Made by a program: the position numbers and the translations under genes | Assembly: GCA_003255025.1 (NCBI GenBank) | Contig: QANY01004819.1 | Location: 744,001-808,000 of the forward strand | DNA length: 64,000 nucleotides | Direction: 5' to 3' | From: Datisca glomerata | Taxonomy: Eukaryota > Streptophyta > Magnoliopsida > Cucurbitales > Datiscaceae | Part shown: positions 23,171 to 33,791 of the stretch, piece by piece | How the letters are laid out: each line of letters opens with the position of its first letter | Position numbering within the stretch: the first letter of the stretch is position 1 | The notes under the pieces: generated by a model | Told to the model about the DNA's origin: nothing | Database searches by the model: none | What the model saw: the letters and a program-made list of their open reading frames with translations, nothing else

Positions 23171-24300
23171 ATGGATAAAAGTTTGATTGAAAAATCTCGA
23201 GTTAGTCAAGATGACCTTAATAGGGTTGAGGAGTTTCTTGATTTTACTTTTGAAAGAGTTTCTGTAGAGGGTAAGATTTTGTGTCCATGTAAACGTTGTG
23301 TGAATATGCTGAGGATGAATAGGAAGAGTGTGCATGGGCACTTGGTGTATAATTGGTTTTGCATTGACTCTACACGTTGGATTTTTCATGGTGAATCCAT
23401 ATTGTAAAATTCAAATGGAGAAGAGCTTAATGAAAGAAATGTGAACCATGCATCTATGTATGAAACTTGTGATGACAATATGCATGGTTGTTGTGTGATG
23501 CATTCAGAGTTGTGGATAATGAGAGATGAACAGATGATTTACAAACAGAGCCAACTACTAATAATATGAATGAGCAACTAAATGATGCTCAACACGCAAA
23601 AATGAATTATTTCTCTGACTTAGTTCAAGATAATAATGAACCTTTATATCCAAGATGTAAATTTTTTTCAAAACTCTCATTTATAGTGCATCTTTACCAC
23701 CTCAAGTGTCTTTATGGATTGGGTAATGAGGCACTATCAGGGTTGCTTGAGTTACTGCGCAAAGATGGATGGGAGTTGCCAAAAACATTTTATGAAGCTG
23801 CAAAGATTATAAAAAGTTGGGTATTGGGTATGAAAAGATACATGCTTGTCCAAATGACTGCATATTATATTGGAAAGACAAATAACAAGAACAATCATGT
23901 TTTACTTAATGTACTTCAAGGTGGATAGCCAAGGATGGTGAAAATACATCTCAATCTCAAGGAAAAATGAAGAAGGAGCCAAAAGCTGCTAAAGTGATGT
24001 GTTACTTTCCTTTAAAAGGAAGGTTATAGAGATTATACATGTCGTCTAAAGCCACTGACGATATGAAATGGCATAATATAGAGCGTACTGAAGATTGTGT
24101 TTTAAGACATCATGCTGATTCGACTGGTTGAAAATCATTTGACTCTAGACATACTGGATTCTCATCCGAACCACGTAATGTCAGACTTGGTTTGGCTAGT
24201 GATGGTTTCAACCCATTTGGAGCAATGAGTGTTAGTTATAGCATGTAGCCTGTTCTGTTGATTCCATATAATTTGCCTCCTTGGATGTGCATGAAACAAA
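23171..24300 (+). pseudogene. CACTA TnpD-like transposase, decayed and truncated
   Basis: The start at 23171 (MDKSLIEKSRVS) gives the transposase-associated domain, with the conserved CPCKRCVN motif and a Trp-Ile-Phe-His-Gly end near 23390. From 23566 comes the N-terminal transposase region (LYPRCKFFSKLSF, HLKCLYGLGNEA, WELPKTFYEAAKIIK). From about 23970 it continues to KVMCYFPLKGRL, ATDDMKWH, and near 24180 to VRLGLASDGFNPFG and IPYNLPPWMCMK. These are characteristic of plant En/Spm proteins. Many stops and frameshifts occur, and the catalytic C-terminal two thirds is missing, replaced by an abrupt junction near 24330. Confidence 0.8.
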
Positions 24301-24799
24301 CATCATTGATTCTCTCTACTCTTATCCCTCGGCCTAAAATGATACAACTCTTGATAATGACGTAGTGATGAATTTTGAAAGTGAGATACATGATCATTTT
24401 CATTTAGAAGAAGTCTTATATGAGAATGATGAATATGTCAATTTAGTTAGGACAAATGTTGTTGGTGTAACCATAGAAGATACAATTCATATAAATGTTG
24501 ATTTTGATCAGAATAGTGACGACTCAATTTGATCGTGTTACTATTTGAATTAGGTATGTCTTTAGTTGATAGTATTAATATTTAATTTTGATAAGCTATG
24601 TCTGTCTGTTATTACCTATTTTGTTGTGCAAGTATAACCATCATCGGTGGTAGACGTTTGCGCGTAACTGAGGATGAGTCCATTGGTGATCAAGATCCAC
24701 CATGCGACGCTCCCACTGAATTAACAGGTATAACATTTATTTTATATGTTGTACAAACCATTATTTTTATTCATATAATGTCCAATATACAAAAAAAAT

Positions 24800-26040
24800 A
24801 TTTTATACGTAGGTGAATCCTCCTCCTCTAGGTGAAAGGTTCATGGTCAGACACGATTAGCTCCTATATGGAATCTACCTGAAGGGAAGAAAGTGAAAGT
24901 TGAATTCAACACAGCAGGACAATCGATCAAGGATCAAGCATCTATGTATACGAGCTTCACTAGGACGCACGTACAATCTATTGCCGATCACCTATGAAAA
25001 TTGGAAGAAAGTGCCTGAAATGTACAAGAACGCAACACGAGATATTATGAAGGTATAAATACTTATTTGTAATTGTCTCTTTCATTATGTATTTATTAAC
25101 TATAGCTTTGTAATTTTTCAGAGTCATTGGGAAATTACCGACGCTACGAAAGTTTGCATTGTCTTCAACAGTTGGAAAGACGGTAAAAGTAAATTAGGAA
25201 CAATGAATACGATAAAATATCCGAGCGAAGAATAATGCCCAAAACATAAACATGAGGATATTCCACGAGATCAGTGGAATGCTATTGTCCATTTTTTATT
25301 CTCTTTGAAGGAAAAACTATACCAAAAAATAAGATGAAGTGATACGTAAATCATTTTTATTATAACTAATATTTTTGTTTTCAGTATTGTGATCAAAATA
25401 TAATTTTTTTAAATATAATGATAGACGGAGGTGTTGGAGAGAGCCCAATGCGGTCGATTTGTTCATATGAAAAGCATAAACGCAAAGATGAAAATTGGGT
25501 AGATCAATAATCTGCTTCTAGAGTTGTAAGAATTATTTTGAAGTCTATATTTGTCAATAGTTTTTATTTTTCAACTCTATTTCTCACATATGCGATCGAA
25601 TTGTCTATTTCTCACATATGGCAAAACACAGGATGAGAATAATATCACCCTTAGAGATGCGTTTTCTGAAGTTATGGGTTCAGAGCATCTTGGACTAGTC
25701 CGTGGAATGGGACTATGTCTATCCCTCACCAGTGTATTTGGATCACAAAGCATTCGCCCATTTTCTGAAGAGCCATTCGTTCCACGTGCAAAACATGAGA
25801 GAGTTAAGTCACAGGTCCATGAACTTCAAGATGGTCAAGTTCAACTCCAATCTCAAGTGATGTACCTTATGAAAATGATGCAAGCACAAAATCCTTCGTT
25901 TTCATTCCCCGACGGTGATCATGTAAGATTTCTAAGGAATATATACTTTACGCAATTATAAATTATGTTTATTTCAACACTAATATTAATTTTGTTCATT
26001 TTATGTGTATATAGGATTCTGGAGATCCTCCATCAACTTC
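24800..26040 (+). pseudogene. CACTA TnpA-like / plant transposase (Ptta) remnant
   Basis: Exon-like pieces separated by AT-rich introns encode LPEGKKVKVEFN, VQSIADHL, SHWEITDATKV and, at 25630-25960, DAFSEVMGSEHLGLVRGMGL followed by a helix-forming tail. These are motifs of the plant transposase Ptta/En/Spm family. Stops and frame changes are frequent. It lies downstream of the TnpD-like remnant in the same orientation, as in complete CACTA elements. Confidence 0.65.
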
Positions 26041-27119
26041 ATGATAGCATAAAGTTCAGTGAAGATGAAAAATATTATATTTGCTTAAGTTTGAACTTAT
26101 ATTGTTTTATTTTTAGAATTTGTGAAAGTTTCAATTGATGAATTCTGAATATTTTTAAAATTTGTGAATATTTGAATTTGTGAACGTTAAAATACAAGAA
26201 TTTGTGAATATTTGAATTAATGGACTCCGAACTGTTGAAATTTTTTATTGATAGATTCTAAAATCTATGATATAAAATATTTTCAGAAACACGTATTTTT
26301 TAAAATTATGGGACGTTTAAAAAATAGATATTTTATACACGTTTGAAAACATGTATTGATAGATTCTGAAATCTATGTTTTAAATCGTCGGTAAAGAAAA
26401 AAAACCACCGGAAAAGACCTTGAGAAAGATATCTTCTTTCAGTTTCTGGGCATTTGATAATAGTTTTGAAACGCCGCTAAATACTCTTTACATGCGAATT
26501 GAAACAGTCAAGAAAGATAAAAATAAAACCGTCGAAAAGACCTCATTTGCCAGCGGTGAATAAGGTTGCAATTTTTGAACCACAAATCCTTTTTTTGTTA
26601 GTTTTTGAACTACCAAACGAAAAAATCCACCGTCAAAATCTATTTTTCTTGTAGTGATCAACAGCACGCACATTGACCTTAATATAGGTTCCATCTAAAG
26701 CTCTTAAACAATTTTGGATTACTAAAATTCCAAATGTGTTACAAACCTTATAATTTGGTATGTAAGAAGGAACCCAATTTGAAGTGCACATTTGATATCT
26801 TAAACCACTTCCATCTTCTATCTATAGAGTTTTCAAAGATTGACACTGATTTTTTCAAGAACACATCATGTCAACGAGACATTGAGTTCAATACTTTTGT
26901 AAAATGCTTATTCATTGTTTCACCATAACGTGCAAAATGTCGTCTAATAATTATATTATTTACATCATGCGCAGTTATATGTAAGATGATAGCAACCAAT
27001 TCTTCTACATCCATATTCTTAGTTTTCCTTAATTGACCAACAGTCTCAAGAAGTTGACATAAAATGGTAAATGTTATCATGTCCATTCACGTGCTTTCAA
27101 AACATACTAAGTCATTTGC

Positions 27120-29300
27120 AAATATCATTCTATATAAATTTAGTGTCCTAATATAATGCATGTCAAATGATATACCATCCCAACCAATTCTATGTTTCTT
27201 TCTCCTAGAATAAAAATGTTGACCGTTTTACATAGGTACTTGAATAAGGTTTATCCATAGCAACAAATTTAATAAAAAAATTGAAACATGAATATTCAAA
27301 TATTACATTGTATAGACATTAATATCAACCAATTATAATCAATAGCATAACTCTCATGCTCAAGGTCCTGGACGTATTCATTCAAGTTGAATATGACTCT
27401 CGTTCACTATAACTCTCATAAATGCTAGGCACCCTACTTACAAATCCAAGCTTCATTTCTCGATTACCACTATTGCTTTTGCAAGGTTAAGCATCTTGAA
27501 ATAATGTAATATCTATGTCTATGTGTTTGTAAACCCAACCGCTGTCAGAATCTACAATTTCGATTGAAGTATGGGATTTTAGGAGTTGTGATGCGACAAA
27601 TTTACAAATTTACCAGCTACAAATGGAGATGCCGGAATTTACAAATCAATTGATTTCATAAAAAAGAAGTTAAAAGAGGTACACACAATGTTAGAAGCCA
27701 AGAAATCGATATAATATTAAAATGTAAAATAAAAATGAAAACAGTAAAAGAATAAAAAAAAAGAGATACATTATTATCAATAAAATCACCCTAGAACCTA
27801 GCTTGAGCTCTCTAGTAAGGATCAGAAGGCGATAGCGGAGATTGCTCGTTCCAAACAAGAAACATATTCTTACATGTATATGACTCATAAGTAATCATCA
27901 AACATGTGTGCAACCTTCACAAAAACAAAATAACAACATATTTCTTCCTAACTTTTCCTTTTTTTCTCATAAAAAATATTAGCAAAGTAAAACTGCAACT
28001 CAAAAGAATTGGCCAACTTAATCCTCAAAAGTGCTATAGAAAAAAATCCAAGTTATCATACAAAAGTTCAGGAAAGATTATCAAAAGAATTCTAAGAGAA
28101 AACTTGTATAAACACATACAGACAATAGTATGAGCATATATGATTGTCTATTCTAGACTATTAAAAGTGGTAGCTTGTAGAAAGAGAAATAGTGATCGAA
28201 TAGCATATATATATATATGATTGTCTTCTTCTAGTTAAGTGCTAGCATGCCTCATATATATGACTCAGAAGCAAATCATCAAGCATGAGGTGTGCAACCT
28301 TCACAGAAACAAAATACCAAAATATTTCTTCTTAATTTTACCTTCTTTTTTCTCATAAAGTAATTAAGCATCAAATATACTTTCTACAGATTCTAGATTT
28401 GAACCTGTACATGCTGAAAAACTCTACAATATCACCATGCTAATCGATTCTGCCAATACTATGCAATAGCATAGAACATGATATTCCAAGTAATAATATT
28501 TGGGTGAGGAATTGTATCTAACAGTTTCTCGGCATTAACCACGACACCAGATTTGGAGTAGCAGTCCAATGAAGAAATTGCAACGAAAATATCCGATTAT
28601 GATCGTTTTTATATTTCTATCGAGATTAATTTTCATTGCTCTCTTTCTCTGTGGGTCATGCAAGTTCATCGCTCTCTCAAAACCTAACAGATTTATCAAT
28701 TCAAGAAAGTACCTGTATCATTCACAAGGTCTCAGAACTTGAACCCCCAACTAAAAAGAAAATAAAATAATGGAACTATTATGAGTGTTAAGATATCAAA
28801 AAAATTCTTTAATTTCCTTCCATGCTTGTCTAATCCAGAGGTACCAAATAAATGTCAAAACATCAAAGAAAGATCATACGCAAACGCATATGCCAATGAC
28901 AACTCTTGAGATTTGGGATGCTGAACAGTTCTTTTGCGGAAAAAAGGAAATGAAAGTGTAAACCGATGTTGAGAACAATGAAAACTAGCTCAAATCTAAA
29001 GATACAAGAACTAAAAAATGCAACAAGCGCATAAATGGGAGCAAATATAGAATGAACAGACACAAGAGTGAAGCAGCAATGACCCATGGAAGGAATCGGA
29101 AAGCAGTTGTTGCCGGATATATCACACACATACACAGAGAGAGAGATCCGAGGGAGAGCCTACCCTGAAATGAGATGTGAGTGAGGAAATGATAGATTAG
29201 GGAATTTGAAGTGGGTTTTTCTCTTACCCGGACTCATGTATTAATCATTTTGGAAACATAGATGAATATATTAATTTTTATTTCCTCTTATCCACATTTC
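27120..29300. other. Intergenic, one dispersed direct repeat, no gene supported
   Basis: A block of about 105 bases occurs at about 27870-27975 and again at about 28251-28358 (shared words: atatgactca, gtgcaaccttcac, aaacaaaata, atatttcttc, ttttttctcataaa). A GA/CA-rich stretch near 29120-29150 resembles a transcribed leader on the minus strand, but no exon chain could be supported. Confidence 0.5.
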
Positions 29301-29307
29301 ATTCAAA

Positions 29308-30882
29308 TTATACTTATAAAATTATATGTTTATCATTCACCTCATTTCTCCTTCTTTATTTTTTATTTTTTTCACTTCTTCGTTTTCTTCTTCGTCTTTT
29401 TCTTCGTCTTTTTCTTCATCTTCTTACTTCTTCATGCAACAACACAATATTTATTTATTTTCTTCTTTACGTTCATGAATTTTTTGAGAATATTTATTTA
29501 TTTTATTTTTTCTGAAAATGAGTTTTTGCCTAATTTTACAGATCTCAACCATATCTCGCCACAAACCAGATATAAAAAAGTGGGTTTTTACTCATTTTTA
29601 CATATCTGAACTAGAAGATTTGACGACAAACCAGATCTGGGTAAGATCTGAAGATGGGTTTTTGCCTATTTTTACAGATCTGAACCATATCTAGCCACAA
29701 ATCAATCTAAAATAATGGCTACACTAAATACTACACAATGGCTACACTGGCATCGTGTAGACTACACGATGAGTACATTAGCGTCGTGTAGTCAACACGA
29801 TGAGTACACTAGCTTCGTGTAGCCATCGTGTAGTCTACACGATGGGTACACTAACATCGTGTAGAAATCGTGTAGTCTACACGATAGGTACATTAACATC
29901 GTGTAGACATCGTGTAGTCTACACGATGGGTACAGTAACATCGTGTAGTCTACACGATATCAGTGTAGTCATCGTGTAGTATACATGTAGTCTACACAGC
30001 GCTAGTGTACACATCGTGTAGACTACACGATGGCTACACGACGCTAGTGTACTCATCGTGTAGACCACACGATGGCTACACGACGCTAGTGTACTCATCG
30101 TGTAGACCACACGATGGATACACGACGCTAGTGTACTCATCATGTAGACTACACGATACCAGTGTACTCATCGAGTAGTATACACGTAGTCTATATGATT
30201 CCAATGTAGTTATCGTATAGTCTACACGACACTAGTGTACTCATCGTGTGGACTAGACTATATGATGCCAGTGTAGCCATCGTGTAATATATTGTATAGT
30301 TATTGTATAGTCTACACGACGCAAGTGTAGCCATCGCGTAGTCTACACGATGGTTACAGTGGCGCCGTGTAGACTATGTGTATATTACATGATGGCTACA
30401 CAACACTACATGCCAGTGTACTCATCGTGTACACTATACGATGACAACACGATGCCAGTGTACTCATCGTGTAGACTACACGATGGTTACACGATGTTTG
30501 TGGCAAGATATGGTTCAGATCTGTAAAAATAGGCAAAAATCTATTTTCAGATCTGACCCAGATCTAGTTTGTCTTAAAATATTCTGGTTCAGATCTGTAA
30601 AAATGGATAAAAACCCATTTTTTTAGATCTGATTTATGGCTAGATATGGTTCAGATCTGTAAAATAGGCAAAAACCCATTTTCAGAAAAAATAAATAAAT
30701 AAATATTCTCAAAAAATTCATGAACATGAACAAGAAAATAAATAAATATTTTATTATTTTATGAAGAAGTAAGAAGATGAAGAAGAAGACGAAGAAGAAA
30801 ACATAGAAGAAAATGAAAAAGTGGAAAAATAAAAAACAAAGAAGAAATGAGATGAAGAGTAAACAAATAATTTTATAAGTGC
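29308..30882. mobile_element. Element B: long-TIR element with a second type of hairpin array
   Basis: About 1.57 kb. The left arm (29308-29705) and right arm (30498-30882) are inverted copies of about 390 bases. They share ACTTATAAAATTAT, TTCTTCTTCG-type tracts, CATGAATTTTTTGAGAA, TCTGAAAATG and, innermost, ACAGATCTGAACCATATCT. Between them lies about 0.8 kb of short palindromes. No coding sequence is present. A target duplication was not found and the outer borders are uncertain by about 20 bases. The plan is the same as in element A. Confidence 0.75.
29716..30497. repeat. Element B hairpin array
   Basis: Tandem palindromes with arms CATCGTGTAG and CTACACGATG around a 1-base centre, joined by variants such as GCTACACGACGCTAGTG. 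A clear period of about 43 bases is visible at 30033-30130, where three nearly identical units follow each other. Sequence on both strands is dominated by TCGTGTAG and CTACACGA. Open frames here are repeat artefacts. Confidence 0.95.
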
Positions 30883-30889
30883 ATTTTGA

Positions 30890-31860
30890 CTTCCCAATCC
30901 TTGAAACAGCTTTTAATTTTATATGCCACTTCGCACACATAAATTTTTTCAACAAACTTTTTGACTTATGAGAATGTGAACTCGCTTGTGTGGTTAATGC
31001 TTTTACAAAGGATACAATATGTAGATTTTGTCAAAATTACATAATTTTATAAATTAAATATACAATAATATATGACAAGCAGTGTCTCAATTTTGTACAT
31101 AAAGTTAAAGAAGGGAATAGATCAAGAGATTTGAGAAACTGACGTAAGCAAAAAGTAAATCTCTCTACGGTAAGATTTGAGAAGTGTCGAATACATATAA
31201 GTGATTCATCATAGAATGATATTTTTTCATCAGCACTACTCCTTTATAAGTTAATTAACCTTCAAATTTAAGAGGAATTCACATAGTGATAAGCCTCTAA
31301 AGACAACACACTTCAAAGTCATGAGTTCAAGTCATATTCAAAATCACTCTATAATTGTAACATTGAATAGTTGAGATATTATTTGAATAGAATGAACATT
31401 GGTTTAGAGCACATACAAAATGAATTCATAAAAATGTTTGACAATATGACTTGACACAATATTAAAGCCCTCACATTCACGTCATGAGCTCATAAAAATG
31501 AGATATTATTTGAATAAAATGAATTCATAAAATGTCATAAAAAATTTCATGCATGCTTATCACTCAACAGGAACCAAATACCCTTAAAAACAATTATCAA
31601 CCTATGGTAATCGATGTGTATTTATATTTTCATTTAATTTAGCATGAGCATCTCATGGACCTGAATTAGTGATTTTTTTCCATGTCTAGAATGCGCAAGG
31701 CAGGAGATTCTGTGACTTATTGGGGGTTTCAACTCGTTGTTGCTGCTACTAGACGTCATTGGTTGATCCTTTGGGCTGATAAGATTTAAACCAAACTGAA
31801 ATCTTGGATTGGTTTAACTTTAATCATGCCATGCAGATTATGTCTCATTAACTCGGTGAT
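30890..31860. other. Intergenic, no gene seen
   Basis: AT-rich sequence. A short word resembling a tRNA B box (gagttcaagtc at about 31322) has no matching A box at the proper spacing. Nothing else was recognised. Confidence 0.5.
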
Positions 31861-31879
31861 CTAAGATTTATTTTTACAT

Positions 31880-32480
31880 GACATGTAGATGGATCGTCAG
31901 CTGTTCCACCCTCTTTTGAGTCCCTTATAGGAGATGTGCACATTGACTCAAGGAGTTGGCATATTGAGAGGATGATAGTTAGCTCCGATCAAGATTCATT
32001 AGTTTGGACACATTTTTTGGATGGTGTTATTTATTTTAGCTTGTCTATGCATCTCTTTCTGAGGTTTAGAATTATGTTAGTTAGGATAACTAAATTTAAA
32101 TGTTGTTTATTCCACCCTCTTGATTTGTCCTTTTTGTTTATGAAAAGATTCATATTGATTCTGTTTTGCATGATCGTGGTTATATTTTTTCTTCTCTATG
32201 TCACCTTTGTTGTGCTGCGGAGGATAACTTACAACTTCTCTTCATAGAATATCCTTTTACTCGCGGGCTGTGGAATGTCATGTCGAATGTGTTTAGAAAG
32301 GATATCAAGTTGGATAGTACTTTCTTATATCTTTGGCAAGACTGGTTGAAGATATCTTTTAGGACGCAATTGAATGCTATATGGTGGACTTATATTATCA
32401 CCGCCTTCTTGGTGGTATGGTTTTTTCGTAATCAAGTCACATTTGAGAGTAAGAGACTTCTCTTCTCACTGAAGTTGTAA
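31880..32480 (+). pseudogene. LINE (L1-type) reverse transcriptase C-terminal remnant
   Basis: Translation in shifting frames gives SSDQDSLVWTHFLDG, then CHLCCAAEDNLQLLF, then EYPFTRGLWNVM, LWQDWLK and VVWFFRNQVTFESK. This is the order of the zf-RVT region found after the reverse transcriptase in plant L1 LINEs (C-C zinc motif, HLF-CPF--LW, then W--W-RN-). At least one frameshift separates the first piece from the rest. The polymerase and endonuclease regions are missing, giving a 5'-truncated copy as LINEs usually leave. Confidence 0.65.
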
Positions 32481-32695
32481 CACCCCACTAACCTTACATT
32501 TAATTATGCATTTAGTTGCTAATTATTACATTTACTTGACATGATTATATTGATTTAATGTTTAAAATGAGTTGATTAAATATTTTACAGAGAAACGTTT
32601 CGAGGTGCTGAACGACTCAACATATGAAGTATTTGATATATTATTTTCACACAATTATTTATATATTCTGATTAACCATTTACTCCTAGGACTAA

Positions 32696-33126
32696 TGGCA
32701 TGTTTACTGAATATTTCGTTGAAGGATTTGGATTGAATATTTGGTTTAAGAATTTGAATTTAGGATTTAGACTGAGAGTTTGATTTAGGATTTGTAATAT
32801 TGTGATTACTATGAATTTATATTATTTTGAATTATGTAATATAAGTTTACTATAATGTCCTTAAATTAATAGATTACTTGATTTGAATGATGACTTAAAT
32901 AAGATGTTTTTATTTTGCACATTTAAATCTAACAAATGTGTAGATTTGAATTTATAATCTTCTATTTTTACTTGGATTAGAAATCTATAAAAACTCACAT
33001 TTCAAATCTAACAATGTGGTGGGTTTCACACAATTTTTTTAATCTTTTCTTAGTAAACATCATATTTGAATTACAAATCTAAATTCGTAAGATTTGTAAT
33101 CCAAATGCAGCAAGTAAACATGCCCA
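32696..33126. mobile_element. Candidate Tourist-like MITE
   Basis: The left end reads TGGCATGTTTACT and the right end, inverted, TGGGCATGTTTACT. Matching ATTTGGATT words lie a little further in on each arm. Flanking trinucleotides are TAA and TAG, close to the TWA duplication of PIF/Harbinger MITEs. The interior is repetitive AT-rich DNA with many ATTTGAATTTA-like words. No coding potential. Confidence 0.5.
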
Positions 33127-33129
33127 TAG

Positions 33130-33782
33130 AGCCAGTTCTAAGAACCTTCTTGATTACCAAACATCAAAGCTGCAAATTTTGAACTTTGTTCATCAACTAA
33201 ATGTGTATTTTGCTTCAAAAACACGTTTTCCGTAACGTAGCATTGAAAATGTATTATTGACTTTGTGATTGCCCAAGATGCAAGTTGTGTCCAAACTCAA
33301 CGCTTCTTTAGAATTACAAATAAAAGGTTCAGAAAAAAAAAAAGAATTAATGAGAAATAAGAAGGAAACTAGGAGAAGAGAGGAAGTAATGAATGGAAAT
33401 GAAATGAAATTCACGAAGGAACAAAGTTTTCTTTTTATCAAATCTTTATTGTATTTTTTTATCTCATTAATAAAATACAATATTATATATATCATTTGCC
33501 CCTAAATTATAGCGCATTTTAAAAAAATCAGAGTCTTACTCTTGGGAAATATAAAACTATGAAAAATTTTATTGATCTCACTAAAAATATTTTATGACTT
33601 CATTTCTGAATGTTCGTTAAAAAATTAACGACAATTGAATAAGAGGCTAAGGTTATGCCACCAGAAGGGTGGCATAATGGACCCAAGCAGAAGAACAAGC
33701 CATTAAAATTCAAGGTTCTAATATGAACACTGGTTGGCTCCTCCTCCTCACCATGCCAATCAAATCAAACTATGTACTACAA
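33130..33782. other. Intergenic with one small hairpin
   Basis: No gene. A perfect 10-bp stem (TTATGCCACC at 33653-33662, GGTGGCATAA at 33668-33677, 5-base loop) lies about 100 bases before the Mutator-like element. Confidence 0.6.
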
Positions 33783-33791
33783 TTAATTTAA
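33783..33791 (+). repeat. Target site duplication, left copy (TTAATTTAA)
   Basis: Nine bases directly before the Mutator-like element. The identical word follows its right end at 38305-38313. Confidence 0.9.

Larger units (their letters stand above)
22317..26656 (+). mobile_element. CACTA (En/Spm) element nested in the Harbinger transposase
   Basis: The right end reads TTTTTCTTGTAGTG (26643-26656), the inverse of the canonical CACTACAAGAAAAA. The left end has a decayed CGATACAAGAAAAA (22317-22330). Subterminal regions at both ends carry short ACGG/CCGT words (GACGGTTTT, CCGTC, CGGTAAA), the usual binding-site style of CACTA transposases. Inside are remnants of TnpD-like and TnpA-like products. 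No 3-bp duplication is visible because the left border has lost a few bases. Length is about 4.34 kb. Confidence 0.85.
21819..27110 (-). pseudogene. PIF/Harbinger transposase, split by a CACTA insertion
   Basis: The minus strand reads, from the right, a DUF8040-type N-terminal helical region (26871-27086), then ALDGTYIKVNVRAVDH up to 26657, where the frame is interrupted. It resumes at 22316 with YRTSNNEITINVLGV and continues through a DDE_4 nuclease region with GEGFLASFRGQRYHLNDW, HQPTTPEKFFNMRHS and VIERAFGVLKGRW, ending near 21819. These are standard Harbinger transposase motifs. Several frameshifts and stops occur outside the insertion (for example between 22080 and 22100). The split falls right after the first catalytic-region motif. 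The Myb-like partner is at 20690-21210. The element's own TIRs were not located with confidence. Confidence 0.8.

Noticed and set aside
29262..30143. Frames rich in Phe or in TLASC-type repeats
   Set aside because: Translations of TTC-rich TIR arms and of the hairpin array. They have no independent support.
31260..31340. tRNA-derived SINE or tRNA gene at a B-box-like word (gagttcaagtc)
   Set aside because: No A box at the right distance and no cloverleaf potential could be traced.
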